Assembly (NCBI RefSeq): GCF_900116705.1
Contig: NZ_FPBP01000001.1
Span: 372,001 to 436,000 of the forward strand
Source of the DNA: Halomonas korlensis
GTDB taxonomy: Bacteria > Pseudomonadota > Gammaproteobacteria > Pseudomonadales > Halomonadaceae
Length of the DNA stretch: 64,000 nucleotides
Reading direction: 5' to 3'
The notes under the pieces were generated by a model that worked only from the letters and a program-made list of their open reading frames with translations, was not told the DNA's origin and ran no database searches. The position numbers were made by a program, and so were the translations under genes. Positions 48,789 through 59,064 of the stretch are shown piece by piece. Position 1 is the stretch's first letter. Every line of letters begins with the position of its first letter.

Positions 48789-49406
48789 TCAGAGCTGGAT
48801 GCCGGAGAAGGACATGAAGCCCAGTGACATCAGACCCACAGTGATGAAGGTGATGCCCAGCCCCTGAAGCGAGCCGGGAACATCGCTGTATTTCAACCTC
48901 TCGCGGATACCGGCCAAGGCGGTGATGGCCAATGCCCAACCGACGCCGGCGCCGAACCCATACACCACCGACTCACCGAAGTTGTAGCTGCGCTCGACCA
49001 TGAACAGCACACCGCCCAATATTGCGCAGTTGACTGTGATCAATGGCAGGAATACCCCCAAGGCGTTATAAAGTGCCGGAACGTACTTATCGAGGAACAT
49101 CTCCATGATCTGCACCAAGGCAGCGATAACCCCGATATAGCTCAACAGCCCGAGGAATGAGAGATCGATGTTTTCGGCACCGCTGATGCCCGTCCAAGTC
49201 AGCGCCCCTTCCTGGAGCAAGAAGCTATAGACGAGGTTGTTGACCGGGACAGTTACGGTCAGTACCACGATGACTGCAATTCCCAGTCCGAAGGCCGACG
49301 ACACCTTCTTGGATACCGCCAGAAACGTACACATACCAAGGAAAAACGCCAGGGCCATGTTCTCGACGAAGACCGAAGCGACGAACAGGCTGAGATAATG
49401 TTCCAT
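48789..49406 (-). CDS. nqrE: Na+-NQR subunit E
   Basis: A 205-residue polytopic subunit of the sodium pump. Six hydrophobic helices and the N-terminal [22 protein letters not shown], with a cysteine that with NqrD's cysteines holds the intramembrane iron centre, mark it. The second half has the inverted-repeat copy of the motif ([17 protein letters not shown]). It begins one base after the nqrD stop. Confidence 0.97.
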   Translation of the reverse strand: MEHYLSLFVASVFVENMALAFFLGMCTFLAVSKKVSSAFGLGIAVIVVLTVTVPVNNLVYSFLLQEGALTWTGISGAENIDLSFLGLLSYIGVIAALVQIMEMFLDKYVPALYNALGVFLPLITVNCAILGGVLFMVERSYNFGESVVYGFGAGVGWALAITALAGIRERLKYSDVPGSLQGLGITFITVGLMSLGFMSFSGIQL

Positions 49407-49407
49407 G

Positions 49408-50076
49408 TTACACGGCCTCCTTCGGCTGGGTGTTTTCCTTCATCTTGAACTCGTTCTCCTCGATCTGCTCAGGATTGAGGGTGCGCAATACCCAGATCAG
49501 CAGGCCGATAATGAAGAACGCCGAAGGTGGCAGCAGGAACAGGCCATTGGGCACATACCAACCACCATCCTGTACCGGTTGCAGCACGGTGAAACCGAAG
49601 ACGCTTCCGGCGCCGAATAGCTCGCGGAAGAAACCCACCACCATCAGGATGAAACCATATCCCAGACCATTGCCGACGCCGTCAAGGAACGACATGCCGG
49701 GCGTATTGGTCATGGCAAAGCCTTCGGCGCGGCCCATCACGATACAGTTGGTAATGATCAATCCGACGAAGACCGACAACTGCTTGGATATTTCGTAGGC
49801 GTAAGCCTTGAGAATCTGGTCTACCACGATGACCAGCGAGGCAATGATGGTCATCTGCACGATGATGCGGATGGAAGAGGGGATGTGGTTACGAATCAGC
49901 GATACGAACAGGTTGGAGAAAGCCGTAACGAAGATCACGGCCAACGCCATGACCATCGAGACACTCATGCTGGTGGTCACCGCCAGGGCCGAGCAGATAC
50001 CCAGTATCTGCAAGGCGATGGGGTTATTCTTGAAGATCGGCGTTGTCAGAACGCCCTTGGGAGTATCTGCCGCCAT
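49408..50076 (-). CDS. nqrD: Na+-NQR subunit D
   Basis: A 222-residue polytopic membrane subunit, paired with NqrE around the intramembrane iron site. Motifs include [16 protein letters not shown] near residue 30 and [19 protein letters not shown] near residue 105, each with the cysteine expected of an iron ligand. It lies two bases downstream of nqrC and one base upstream of nqrE. Confidence 0.97.
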   Translation of the reverse strand: MAADTPKGVLTTPIFKNNPIALQILGICSALAVTTSMSVSMVMALAVIFVTAFSNLFVSLIRNHIPSSIRIIVQMTIIASLVIVVDQILKAYAYEISKQLSVFVGLIITNCIVMGRAEGFAMTNTPGMSFLDGVGNGLGYGFILMVVGFFRELFGAGSVFGFTVLQPVQDGGWYVPNGLFLLPPSAFFIIGLLIWVLRTLNPEQIEENEFKMKENTQPKEAV

Positions 50077-50078
50077 GA

Positions 50079-50894
50079 TCAGGCTCCTTCAGCTTCGAGT
50101 TCGACTTCGGCATTCTGGGCGTCTTCCTGGTCGATGCCGCTACGGAACTTCGCCAGATAGTCGCCGAACCCTTCCGGGCTCAACCAGAATTGCAACATGT
50201 TGGTAACACCGCGGCTGGTCAGTGTCGCACCAGACAGGCCATCCACTTCCGTTTCCTCGTTGGCGCCACCCTTGACCAGCTCGATAGCTGGCGCCAGGTC
50301 ACCCTCTTCAGCATAGACCTCTTTGCCTTGCCACTGGGCCTGCCAGCGGGGGTTGTTCACCTCTGCGCCAAGGCCCGGGGTTTCGCTGTGGTCATAGTAA
50401 GTGATGCCGACGAAAGTATTGCCGTCGCCCTCAAGGGAGATATATCCCCGCATCAGCCCCCACAACCCCTGTCCACGGATGGGCAGGATGATCTGCTCGG
50501 GATCATCCGGGTCGCCCACCAGGTAGACGGTGGAATAGTTCTCCTGACGAGACAGGCCGGCAATATCCTGATCACCCGACAGGGTACGTGAGGACGCCGG
50601 GTCACGAGCCGCCTCGAAACTATTGTAGGTGTCGGGGTCAAGTTCGTCGGTGTACTCGCCGGTACGCAGATCCACGACGCGTGCGGTGATCTCGCTGAAT
50701 GCCTCTTCCACATCCATTCCCGGTTCATAGAGGTTGGCCACTTCGAGAATGTTGGTCTTGCGGTCGAGTTCCTGATTGAGTTGCTGCCTTTCGCGCAGCG
50801 CCACCGCGGCGGTAGAAACAATAACCGAACACACGATACAGAGTGCGAACGCTACCGTCAGAATCTTCTTGATGGAGTTGTTGCTCTGTGCCAT
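50079..50894 (-). CDS. nqrC: Na+-NQR subunit C (covalent FMN)
   Basis: A 271-residue subunit with an N-terminal membrane helix and a periplasmic FMN-binding domain. The flavinylation motif is in [14 protein letters not shown] near residue 225, where ApbE attaches FMN to the threonine. The frame overlaps the nqrB stop by one base. The apbE gene needed for this step is not between nqrF and nqrM here. Confidence 0.97.
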   Translation of the reverse strand: MAQSNNSIKKILTVAFALCIVCSVIVSTAAVALRERQQLNQELDRKTNILEVANLYEPGMDVEEAFSEITARVVDLRTGEYTDELDPDTYNSFEAARDPASSRTLSGDQDIAGLSRQENYSTVYLVGDPDDPEQIILPIRGQGLWGLMRGYISLEGDGNTFVGITYYDHSETPGLGAEVNNPRWQAQWQGKEVYAEEGDLAPAIELVKGGANEETEVDGLSGATLTSRGVTNMLQFWLSPEGFGDYLAKFRSGIDQEDAQNAEVELEAEGA

Positions 50895-52120
50895 CAGGCA
50901 GTCTCCTCGGCCGGCACACCAGTACGCTGCAAGCGGCGCTTGATGTTGGCCTGTACAAAGAAGTGATCGATCAGCGGAGCAAACAGGTTAGCGAACAGGA
51001 TCGCCAACATGATGCCTTCCGGGAAGGCGGGGTTCACCACTCGGATCAGTACGGTCATGACTCCAATCAGCGCACCGAATATGAGCCGGCCCTGATTGGT
51101 CATCGACGCGGATACCGGGTCGGTGGCCATGAACACCATGCCGAAGGCAAAACCGCCCACCACAAAGTGCCAGTGCCATGGCATGGCGAACATCGGATTG
51201 GTCTCTGAGTCCATCAGATTGAATAGTGTACTGGTGACCACCATGCCCAGGAAAACGCCAAGCATGATTCGCCACGAGGCGATCTTCGTCCATAGCAAGA
51301 CTGCCGCACCGATGAGTATGGCAAGCGTCGAGACCTCCCCCACCGAGCCCGGCATGAAGCCGATGAACGCATCCCACCAGCTCCACTGGCTGGAAAGTGC
51401 CGCCATGCCGTCCTGCGCCGCTACGGAAAGCGCGGTGGCCCCTGTGTAGCCATCGGCGGCGACCCAGATGGCATCACCGGAGATCTGGGCGGGATAGGCA
51501 AAGTAGAGGAACGCACGCCCCGTCAGCGCCGGGTTGAGGAAGTTCTTTCCAGTACCACCGAATATTTCCTTGCCGATCACTACGCCAAAGGTGATACCCA
51601 GCGCCACCTGCCAGAGCGGAATGGTGGCAGGCAGGATCAAGGCGTAGAGCACTGAGGTCACGAAGAAGCCTTCGTTCACCTCATGGCCGCGCTTGATGGC
51701 GAACAGTACCTCCCAGAACCCACCGACCACGAAGGTCACCAGGTAAATCGGCAGGAAATAGGTCGCTCCAAGCACGAAGTTGGCCCAGAGACTATCGGGG
51801 TCGTGGCCGCTGGAGAACAACATCGTGATCGCTTCGCGCCAGCCCGACATCGAGGCGTAGCCGTCAGCAATCGCGGTATTGGCCTGCCAGCCGGCATTCC
51901 ACATGCCGAAGAACATGGCCGGGAAGGTACAGGCCCAGACAGTGATCATGATGCGTTTGAGATCGATACCGTCACGCACATGGGCCGTTGTCTTGGCGAC
52001 GTTTGCCGGCGAGTAGAAAATGGTATCCACCGCCTCATAGAGGGGATAGAACTGTTCGTACTTTCCGCCCTTGTGGAAATGCGGCTCGAGATTATCGAGT
52101 GTTTGTCGGATAGCCATCAT
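50894..52120 (-). CDS. nqrB: Na+-NQR subunit B (covalent FMN, riboflavin)
   Basis: The largest membrane subunit (408 residues, about ten helices), holding a covalent FMN and a non-covalent riboflavin and forming much of the sodium path. The flavinylation motif is [11 protein letters not shown] near residue 230. The C-terminal part shows [19 protein letters not shown], a well conserved region. Start and stop each overlap a neighbour by one base, indicating translational coupling. Confidence 0.97.
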   Translation of the reverse strand: MMAIRQTLDNLEPHFHKGGKYEQFYPLYEAVDTIFYSPANVAKTTAHVRDGIDLKRIMITVWACTFPAMFFGMWNAGWQANTAIADGYASMSGWREAITMLFSSGHDPDSLWANFVLGATYFLPIYLVTFVVGGFWEVLFAIKRGHEVNEGFFVTSVLYALILPATIPLWQVALGITFGVVIGKEIFGGTGKNFLNPALTGRAFLYFAYPAQISGDAIWVAADGYTGATALSVAAQDGMAALSSQWSWWDAFIGFMPGSVGEVSTLAILIGAAVLLWTKIASWRIMLGVFLGMVVTSTLFNLMDSETNPMFAMPWHWHFVVGGFAFGMVFMATDPVSASMTNQGRLIFGALIGVMTVLIRVVNPAFPEGIMLAILFANLFAPLIDHFFVQANIKRRLQRTGVPAEETA

Positions 52121-53469
52121 CAGGCCTCTTTCTCGATCATGGAGAGGTTGTCACGCAGGATAGGGCCGTATTCATATTTCCCCGGGCAAACATACGTACA
52201 GAGCGCCAGGTCCTCTTCGTCCAGCTCCAGGCAGCCAAGCTGCATGGCGGTTTCGATATCACCGACGATCAGCGTGCGCAGAAGCTGCGTGGGCATGATA
52301 TCCAGCGGCATCACTTCCTCGTAAGTTCCCACGGGCACCATTGCCCGTTCGGAGCCATTGGTCGAAGTGGTGGGCGCATAATCGTGCAGGCCCTTGAAGT
52401 GGGAAAGATAGATTCCCATTATTGAATGGCGATCTTTCCCCGGTGACAGCCATCCCAGCCAGGAACGCTTGTTCCCTTCCTCGATCAACGAGATCTGATT
52501 ATGAAAGCGGCCAAGGTAGCGCAGAGAGCCTTCGGCGGTCGCGCCGGCAAACACGGAACCGGAAATGACCCGCGTATCGTGGGGGTCGATCACTTCCTGA
52601 TCGAGAAGTTCCAGCGTGCTGGCACCGATACGCGTACGCAGCAGGCGGGGTGCCTTGGCACGCGGACCTCCTACGGCGACGACCCGGCTGGTGTCCAGCT
52701 TGCCCTCGGCAAACAGCTTGCCGACGGCAATGACGTCCTGGTAGCCGATATGCCAGACACGCTTGTGAAGTGCCACCGGTGACAGGAAATGGATGTGGGT
52801 GCCGACCAGACCGGCCGGGTGTGGGCCACCGAACGTCTCGACCTGCACGCCCTCGACGTCGCCGCCAGGAACGGATGCGTCGGGTGCGGTGCACAGATAC
52901 ACCTTGCCTTCGGTGAGGCGTGTGAGAACTTTAAGGCCATCTTCAAAGGCCTCGGGCTGCTCGTTGATGATTCCGGCAGGATCCGCACTGAGGGGGTGCG
53001 TATCGATGGCAGTGACGAAGATGTTCTCCGGAGTCCCATCGAGGGCAGGGGTGCGCGAATACGGGCGGGTACGAAGGGCCGCCCAGAGCCCCGATTCGGC
53101 CAGTTGGTCCACCACGAGCTGTCGATCCAGCCTCATCAACTCGTTGCGACCATGAGCCACAAACTCGATCGCCTCCTCGGTCTCGGCGACCTTGATGACG
53201 ACCGATAGCAACTTGCGCTTCTCACCGCGATTGATCGCTACCACCTCGCCAGCGGCCGGTGCCGTGAATCGCACACCATCGGTTTTCTTGTCGGTGAAGA
53301 GCAGCTGCCCCAGCTTGACACTGTCCCCCTCCCGGACCTCCATGGTCGGCTTCATGCCCACATAGTCGGTTCCCAGGACCGCCACGTGGCGCACCGGCCG
53401 CGCATCCTCGATACGCGGCTCGGGCGCCCCCATGATGGGGAGATCCAGGCCTTTCTTGACTTCGATCAT
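52120..53469 (-). CDS. nqrA: Na+-NQR subunit A
   Basis: The first gene of the operon; a 449-residue peripheral subunit on the cytoplasmic face that contributes to quinone binding. The start [18 protein letters not shown], with [19 protein letters not shown] and [20 protein letters not shown] (a biotinyl-lipoyl-like fold), is typical. [13 protein letters not shown] near the C-terminus resembles the RnfC-related end. A promoter with perfect -10 lies about 120 bases upstream. Confidence 0.97.
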   Translation of the reverse strand: MIEVKKGLDLPIMGAPEPRIEDARPVRHVAVLGTDYVGMKPTMEVREGDSVKLGQLLFTDKKTDGVRFTAPAAGEVVAINRGEKRKLLSVVIKVAETEEAIEFVAHGRNELMRLDRQLVVDQLAESGLWAALRTRPYSRTPALDGTPENIFVTAIDTHPLSADPAGIINEQPEAFEDGLKVLTRLTEGKVYLCTAPDASVPGGDVEGVQVETFGGPHPAGLVGTHIHFLSPVALHKRVWHIGYQDVIAVGKLFAEGKLDTSRVVAVGGPRAKAPRLLRTRIGASTLELLDQEVIDPHDTRVISGSVFAGATAEGSLRYLGRFHNQISLIEEGNKRSWLGWLSPGKDRHSIMGIYLSHFKGLHDYAPTTSTNGSERAMVPVGTYEEVMPLDIMPTQLLRTLIVGDIETAMQLGCLELDEEDLALCTYVCPGKYEYGPILRDNLSMIEKEA

Positions 53470-53595
53470 AGTCTCGCCCAGTTGATGGATCGGATATACG
53501 AAGGAAAGGGGTTCGAATGGATTCGAATTCTTGTGGTTTCAGTACGTTACCAGACAGGCCCGGGCACGTCCCGGACCACCCCGAATATCAGGGAT

Positions 53596-53624
53596 ATTAT
53601 AAAGACATGCCGTCAGAATGACCA
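53596..53624 (-). promoter_or_regulatory. nqrA: Probable sigma-70 promoter of the nqr operon
   Basis: On the minus strand TGGTCA (53619-53624) and a perfect TATAAT (53596-53601) are separated by 17 bases. Transcription would begin near 53588, giving a leader of about 120 bases before nqrA. Confidence 0.55.
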
Positions 53625-53741
53625 CATGACCCAAGGTATAAGATGGCGCCCTGCAGCGGGCGGCGACACGACTCGGGCGGATATCAACTGGCGTTATCGC
53701 GACGCCGGACAGCGTCGCAACACATACTCTCAGGCAGGCAT

Positions 53742-53771
53742 GCTGCCGCTCCTTGGGCGAGGAGCGACAGC
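53742..53771 (-). terminator. Hairpin after gap
   Basis: A 12-base arm pairs with its complement around a 6-base loop, with one C/A mismatch, beginning 8 bases after the gap stop (GCTGCCGCTCCT / AGGAGCGACAGC). No T run follows. It should end the gap transcript ahead of the nqr promoter. Confidence 0.55.
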
Positions 53772-53779
53772 ACGGGGCA

Positions 53780-55243
53780 TCATTCGCTGGCGCGGGGCAA
53801 CTTGCGGAAATGAACGTTGGAGATGTGCTGCAGAATGCGGATCACCTGGCAGCTGTAGCCGAACTCGTTGTCATACCAGACATACAACACGGCGTTACGT
53901 CCATTGGCGATCGTCGCCTTGGCATCGACAATACCCGCATGACGATTGCCAACGAAGTCCGAGGAAACCACCTCGGGTGAATCTACATAGTCGATCTGCT
54001 TCTGATAGGTGGAGTCGATCGACATGCGGCGCAGGTAGTCGTTCAGCGTGTTGGCGTCGGTCTCTCTCTCGAGGGTCAGGTTGAGGATCGCCATGGATAC
54101 GTTGGGGATCGGCACGCGGATGGCGTTACCGGTCAGCTTGCCGGCGAACTCTGGCAAGGCCTTGACTACAGCCTTGGCGGCGCCAGTCTCGGTAAGCACC
54201 ATGTTCAGGGGCGCACTGCGGCCACGACGGTCCCCCTTGTGGTAATTGTCGATCAGGTTCTGGTCGTTGGTATAGGCATGCACCGTCTCGACATGCCCGT
54301 GAACGACACCGAATTCGTCGTTGATCGCCTTTAAGGCCGGCACGATGGCATTGGTGGTACACGATGCCGCCGAGAGAATGCGATCTTCCGCCGCGATATC
54401 GCCGTGGTTGATGCCGAAGACGATATTCTTGATATCTCCCTTGCCCGGCGCCGTCAGCAGCGCCTTGGCCACGCCCTTGCAGGCCAGATGCTGACCCAGG
54501 CCCTCTTCATCACGCCAGATACCGGTATTGTCGACCACTACGGCGTTATCGATGTCGTAGGCGGTATAATCGACGTCTGCCGGAGAGTCGGCGTAGATCA
54601 CCTGAATCAGGTTACCGTTGGCGATAAGGGCCCGAGCCTCGGTGTCCACACTGATCGTGCCGTTGAAGGGGCCATGAACCGAATCGCGACGCAGCAGGCT
54701 CGCCCGCTTCTCGAGATCCTTGGCAATATCACCGCGGCCGCGCACCACGATGGCGCGCAAGCGCAGCAGGTTGCCGCCCCCCGCCTTCTCGATCAGCACC
54801 CTTGCCAGGATCCGCCCGATACGCCCAAAGCCATAGAGCACAACGTCCTTTGGCTTGCCGTTGCCGGCGCTGGGGTCATGACCATCGACAATCTCGGCCA
54901 GTTCCTCGCGCATGAACGCCAGAGCGTCCCCCCTGCCCTGCTTCTTGAACGCCACCCCCAGCTTACCCACGTCGACGTGCGCCGGCCCGAGATTGAGTTG
55001 CCCCATGGCCTGAACCAGCGGAAACGTATCCTGAACGGAAAGCTCGGTGCCCTCGACCTTACGCACGAAGCGGTGATCCTTGAGGATGCGAATGACGCTG
55101 CGGTTGAAGAGCGAACGGCCGTAAAGCGTCGTGACGACATTGTGCCGGCGATAGAGACTGCCGATCAGCGGAATCATCTGTTCGGCGAGCGCCTGATTGT
55201 CATGCCATTCCTGGAAGACAGTATCGAGGGGGGGTTGACTCAC
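53780..55243 (-). CDS. gap: Glyceraldehyde-3-phosphate dehydrogenase, long form
   Basis: A 487-residue enzyme with the GAPDH catalytic motif SAASCTTNAIVP and the NAD-binding loop YGFGRIGRILARV, but the latter lies about 125 residues in, against the first ten in ordinary GAPDH. The N-terminal helical extension is shared with the long Pseudomonas enzyme encoded next to mfd (PA3001), and the gene order here matches. It may act in gluconeogenesis. GTG 55243 is chosen because AGAGAGG lies about six bases upstream; ATG 55297 is the longer alternative. Confidence 0.9.
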   Translation of the reverse strand: MSQPPLDTVFQEWHDNQALAEQMIPLIGSLYRRHNVVTTLYGRSLFNRSVIRILKDHRFVRKVEGTELSVQDTFPLVQAMGQLNLGPAHVDVGKLGVAFKKQGRGDALAFMREELAEIVDGHDPSAGNGKPKDVVLYGFGRIGRILARVLIEKAGGGNLLRLRAIVVRGRGDIAKDLEKRASLLRRDSVHGPFNGTISVDTEARALIANGNLIQVIYADSPADVDYTAYDIDNAVVVDNTGIWRDEEGLGQHLACKGVAKALLTAPGKGDIKNIVFGINHGDIAAEDRILSAASCTTNAIVPALKAINDEFGVVHGHVETVHAYTNDQNLIDNYHKGDRRGRSAPLNMVLTETGAAKAVVKALPEFAGKLTGNAIRVPIPNVSMAILNLTLERETDANTLNDYLRRMSIDSTYQKQIDYVDSPEVVSSDFVGNRHAGIVDAKATIANGRNAVLYVWYDNEFGYSCQVIRILQHISNVHFRKLPRASE

Positions 55244-55469
55244 GTGAAGCCTCTCTGACGGTGATAGGTGTGGGACGCTATTATCCTGGGCCTCCATCGC
55301 TGGGGCAATCGCAGGATGGTCGTAACCGCTGTAAAGAGATTACAGAAAGCACAGGTTGACTACACGCCTCATGGCAGGCTGGTATCATGGTGTGGCTTGC
55401 CGCCCGGGAAGCGTACCGTCACTTCTTACCTCAAGCCAAAGACACCCTTTGCCTCCAGCCGAAGACACC

Positions 55470-58400
55470 ATGCCGACATTCTCGCCGCTAAACCCGCCGC
55501 GGCCCCAGGGCCTGCGCGATACGCTCTACTGGCAGACGCCCCATGGCAGCGCTGGCGCCCTGGCGCTCGCCCATCTGGCCGACGATGCCCCACTGCTGGT
55601 GATTACCGCTGACACCGCCCAGGCGCAACGGCTCGAAAACGACCTGCGCTTCTTCGCCGTCACCTCGGTGATGCCCTTTCCGGATTGGGAGACGCTGCCC
55701 TATGACAGCTTCTCGCCCCATCAGGACATCGTTTCATCGCGGCTGCGTACTCTGCGCCGGCTTCAGGATGGCGAACACGGCATCGTCCTGGTGCCGATCA
55801 ATACCCTGATGCAGCGACTACCGCCGGTCGAATATATCGCCGGCCGGGTACTGACGCTGGAAACCGGCATGCGCCTCGACCGCGAACGATTTCGCGACGC
55901 GCTTTCGCGTGCCGGCTACCGTGCCGTTGAAACGGTGTACGAACCGGGTGAATACGCGCTGCGTGGCGCCTTGATCGACTTGTTCCCCATGGGTAGCGAA
56001 GACCCATTGCGTATCGACCTGTTCGACGACGAGATCGACACCCTGCGCCACTTCCAACCGGACACCCAACGCAGCCGGAACAAGGTCGACAAGGTCGAGC
56101 TGCTGCCGGCACACGAATATTCTCTCTCCCCGGAGGCTATCGCTCGATTCCGCGAGGGTTTCGAAACCCTTTTCGATGTCGATCCCCGCCAGTGCCCGCT
56201 CTATGTCGACGCGCTCAAGGGCATCCCCTCTCCTGGTCTCGAGCAGTATTTACCCCTGTTCTTCGACCATACCGCCACCCTCTTCGAGCACCTTGCCGAA
56301 GGCACGCGCGTGGCGTTGCTACCCGAGGTCTTTGCCGCCGCAGAACACCACTGGAGCGCCATCGAGAGCCGTTACGAGAACCTTGGCGTTGACCCGACCC
56401 GGCCGCTGCTGCCGCCACACCGTGCCTTCGTCCCTGTGGCCGATGTCTTTGCCGCCATCAAGCGCCACCCTCGCGTCGAGCTGACCGATGACAGCGAACA
56501 TCGCCATGCGAGTGTGCCGGCAACCCAGCCGCCACCCGATGTAGCGGTCAACGCACGGGCCAAGCAGCCGCTCGCCGCCCTGGAACATTTTCTGACCACG
56601 CAACAAGACAGTCGCGTGCTCTTCGTGGCGGAGTCGCGTGGACGCCGCGAGGCGCTGGAGGAAACCCTGGCGCCATTGCGGCTCACGCTTCCCCATGTGG
56701 CCGACTTCCCGGCATTTCTGGCCGCAGACTCACGCCTGGCGCTTACCGAGGGGGAAATCGATGCCGGCCTATGGCTGACCGAGCCCAACCTCGCGGTGAT
56801 CAGCGAGACCGAGCTGTACGGCGATATCGTGCGTCAGAGCCGGCGTCGCGAGAAGGCGACCGACGATAACGAACTGGCGATTCGCCATCTCTCGGAATTG
56901 CGTCCCGGCGCCCCTGTGGTGCATCAGGCCCACGGCGTCGGCCGGTACCTGGGCCTGGAAACGCTCGATGCCGGCGGTCAGGCGGCCGAGTTTGTAGCGC
57001 TCGAATATGCCGATGGGGCTCGCCTCTATGTCCCGGTCGACAGCCTGCACCTTATCTCACGCTATGCCGGTGCCGACGATGAACTCGCTCCACTGCATCG
57101 CCTGGGCTCGGAGCGCTGGCAGAAAGCCAAACGCAAGGCCGCCGAAAAAATCCGCGATACAGCGGCCGAGCTCCTCGATATCTATGCGCGTCGCGAGGCC
57201 CGCCAGGGTTTCGCCTACGACCCGCCCGATGACGCCTATCGGCGCTTCGCCGCCAGCTTTCCTTTCGAGGAAACGCCCGACCAGCACGCCGCCATCGCCG
57301 CGGTGATTGACGATATGACCGCCCCACAGCCCATGGACCGCGTCGTCTGCGGTGACGTTGGCTTCGGCAAGACTGAGGTCGCCATGCGCGCGGCCTTCCT
57401 GGCCGTTCATTCCGGCCGCCAGGTCGTGGTACTGGTACCTACCACCCTGCTGGCCCGTCAACATTACGAGAACTTCCGCGACCGCTTCGCCGATACCGCG
57501 GTCAATATCGAGATTATCTCGCGCTTCACCTCGGGCAAGGGGCAGGCAGAGTCGCTGAAGCGAATCGAGGAAGGCAAGGCCGATATCGTCATCGGCACGC
57601 ACAAGTTGCTCTCAAAGCAGACCCGACTGCCAAGGATGGGGCTCTTGATCATCGACGAGGAACACCGCTTCGGCGTAGGCCAGAAGGAGAAACTCAAGAG
57701 CCTGCGCGCCGAAATGGATATCCTCACCATGACGGCAACCCCCATTCCGCGCACCCTTAACATGGCCATGAGCGGCATACGCGACCTGTCAATCATCGCC
57801 ACCCCCCCACCGCGACGGCTCTCGGTCAAGACGTTCGTCCAGCAACGCGACGAGGCGGTCATCAAGGAGGCGCTGCTGCGTGAGCTGTTGCGCGGCGGTC
57901 AAGTCTATTTCCTGCACAACGAGGTCAAGACTATCGAGACGGCCGCGGAGCGGCTGCGCGAGCTGGTACCCGAGGCGCGTGTCGGGGTCGCCCATGGCCA
58001 GTTGCCGGAGCGCTCGCTTGAGCGTGTGATGTCCGATTTCTACCACAAGCGCTTTAATGTGCTGGTGTGTTCGACGATCATCGAGACCGGGATCGACGTA
58101 CCCAGCGCAAACACCATCATCATCGAGCGCGCCGACAAGTTCGGCCTGGCGCAGCTGCATCAGCTTCGCGGTCGCGTCGGACGTAGCCACCACCAGGCCT
58201 ATGCTTACTTGCTGGCGCCACCGCCTCGCGCCATGACCCGCGATGCCGTCAAGCGTCTGGAGGCCATCGGCCAGGCCGAAGAGCTCGGTGCCGGCTTCAC
58301 CCTGGCCAGCCACGACATGGAAATCCGCGGTGCAGGCGAACTGCTCGGCGAGGAGCAGAGCGGCCAGATGGAGGCGATCGGCTACGGCCTCTACATGGAA

Positions 58401-58919
58401 ATGCTCGACCGGGCCGTGGCGGCGATCCGCGCCGGCAAGACGCCCAACATCGAATCACCATTGGCGGAAGGCGTGGAGATCAGTCTTAACCTGCCGGCGC
58501 TGATTCCCGACGACTACCTCCATGACGTTCAACAGCGCCTGGTCATGTACAAGCGTATCGCCAGCGCCGTAGATGAAGGCGAGCTCAAGGAGTTGCAGGT
58601 GGAAATGATCGATCGCTTCGGCTTGTTGCCGGCACCCGTGAAGACTCTGATGCACCAGACTCGCTTGCGCCAGCGGGCCGAACGGTTGGGCATCGTACGC
58701 CTCGAGGCCGGCCCCGAAAGAGGAAGGCTGACCTTCGGCGGAGGAACCCGCGTCGATCCGCTGACTCTGGTGGAACTGATCCAGCAGGCGCCTGATCGCT
58801 ACCGGCTCGATGGTGCCGACACCCTGCGCTTCGAAGCCGACATGCATAATGAACAGGCACGCTTCCAGGCCGTGGAGACATTGCTGGACGCTCTCAACCG
58901 CAAGGCTCAAGCCGCTTGA
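55470..58919 (+). CDS. mfd: Transcription-repair coupling factor Mfd
   Basis: Removes RNA polymerase stalled at DNA lesions and recruits UvrA. The 1149-residue product has the length of E. coli Mfd. In order: a UvrB-like N-terminal region (TLPYDSFSPHQDIVSSRL), the RNA polymerase interaction domain (PGAPVVHQAHGVGRYLGLE), and a RecG-like motor with Walker A GDVGFGKTEVAM and Walker B LLIIDEEHRFGVGQ. GRVGRSHHQAYAYL is motif VI, and the C-terminal domain hides the UvrA site. The frame opens at 55356, but ATG 55470 matches the family N-terminus. Confidence 0.98.
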   Translation: MPTFSPLNPPRPQGLRDTLYWQTPHGSAGALALAHLADDAPLLVITADTAQAQRLENDLRFFAVTSVMPFPDWETLPYDSFSPHQDIVSSRLRTLRRLQDGEHGIVLVPINTLMQRLPPVEYIAGRVLTLETGMRLDRERFRDALSRAGYRAVETVYEPGEYALRGALIDLFPMGSEDPLRIDLFDDEIDTLRHFQPDTQRSRNKVDKVELLPAHEYSLSPEAIARFREGFETLFDVDPRQCPLYVDALKGIPSPGLEQYLPLFFDHTATLFEHLAEGTRVALLPEVFAAAEHHWSAIESRYENLGVDPTRPLLPPHRAFVPVADVFAAIKRHPRVELTDDSEHRHASVPATQPPPDVAVNARAKQPLAALEHFLTTQQDSRVLFVAESRGRREALEETLAPLRLTLPHVADFPAFLAADSRLALTEGEIDAGLWLTEPNLAVISETELYGDIVRQSRRREKATDDNELAIRHLSELRPGAPVVHQAHGVGRYLGLETLDAGGQAAEFVALEYADGARLYVPVDSLHLISRYAGADDELAPLHRLGSERWQKAKRKAAEKIRDTAAELLDIYARREARQGFAYDPPDDAYRRFAASFPFEETPDQHAAIAAVIDDMTAPQPMDRVVCGDVGFGKTEVAMRAAFLAVHSGRQVVVLVPTTLLARQHYENFRDRFADTAVNIEIISRFTSGKGQAESLKRIEEGKADIVIGTHKLLSKQTRLPRMGLLIIDEEHRFGVGQKEKLKSLRAEMDILTMTATPIPRTLNMAMSGIRDLSIIATPPPRRLSVKTFVQQRDEAVIKEALLRELLRGGQVYFLHNEVKTIETAAERLRELVPEARVGVAHGQLPERSLERVMSDFYHKRFNVLVCSTIIETGIDVPSANTIIIERADKFGLAQLHQLRGRVGRSHHQAYAYLLAPPPRAMTRDAVKRLEAIGQAEELGAGFTLASHDMEIRGAGELLGEEQSGQMEAIGYGLYMEMLDRAVAAIRAGKTPNIESPLAEGVEISLNLPALIPDDYLHDVQQRLVMYKRIASAVDEGELKELQVEMIDRFGLLPAPVKTLMHQTRLRQRAERLGIVRLEAGPERGRLTFGGGTRVDPLTLVELIQQAPDRYRLDGADTLRFEADMHNEQARFQAVETLLDALNRKAQAA

Positions 58920-58928
58920 ACGACAAGC

Positions 58929-58965
58929 CACCGCGTGAACACTGGCGATACATCACCACGCGGTG
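58929..58965 (+). terminator. Hairpin after mfd
   Basis: A perfect 9-bp inverted repeat, CACCGCGTG / CACGCGGTG, with a 19-base loop begins 10 bases after the mfd stop. There is no T run; a likely transcript end. Confidence 0.45.
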
Positions 58966-59064
58966 CAATCATACGGATGACGGTTAATTAACATCCTACT
59001 TGTCGCACTGCTTGCCGATGCGTGATGAGGATCACTTCACTTGACGAAGGAAGAGTAAAACTCG

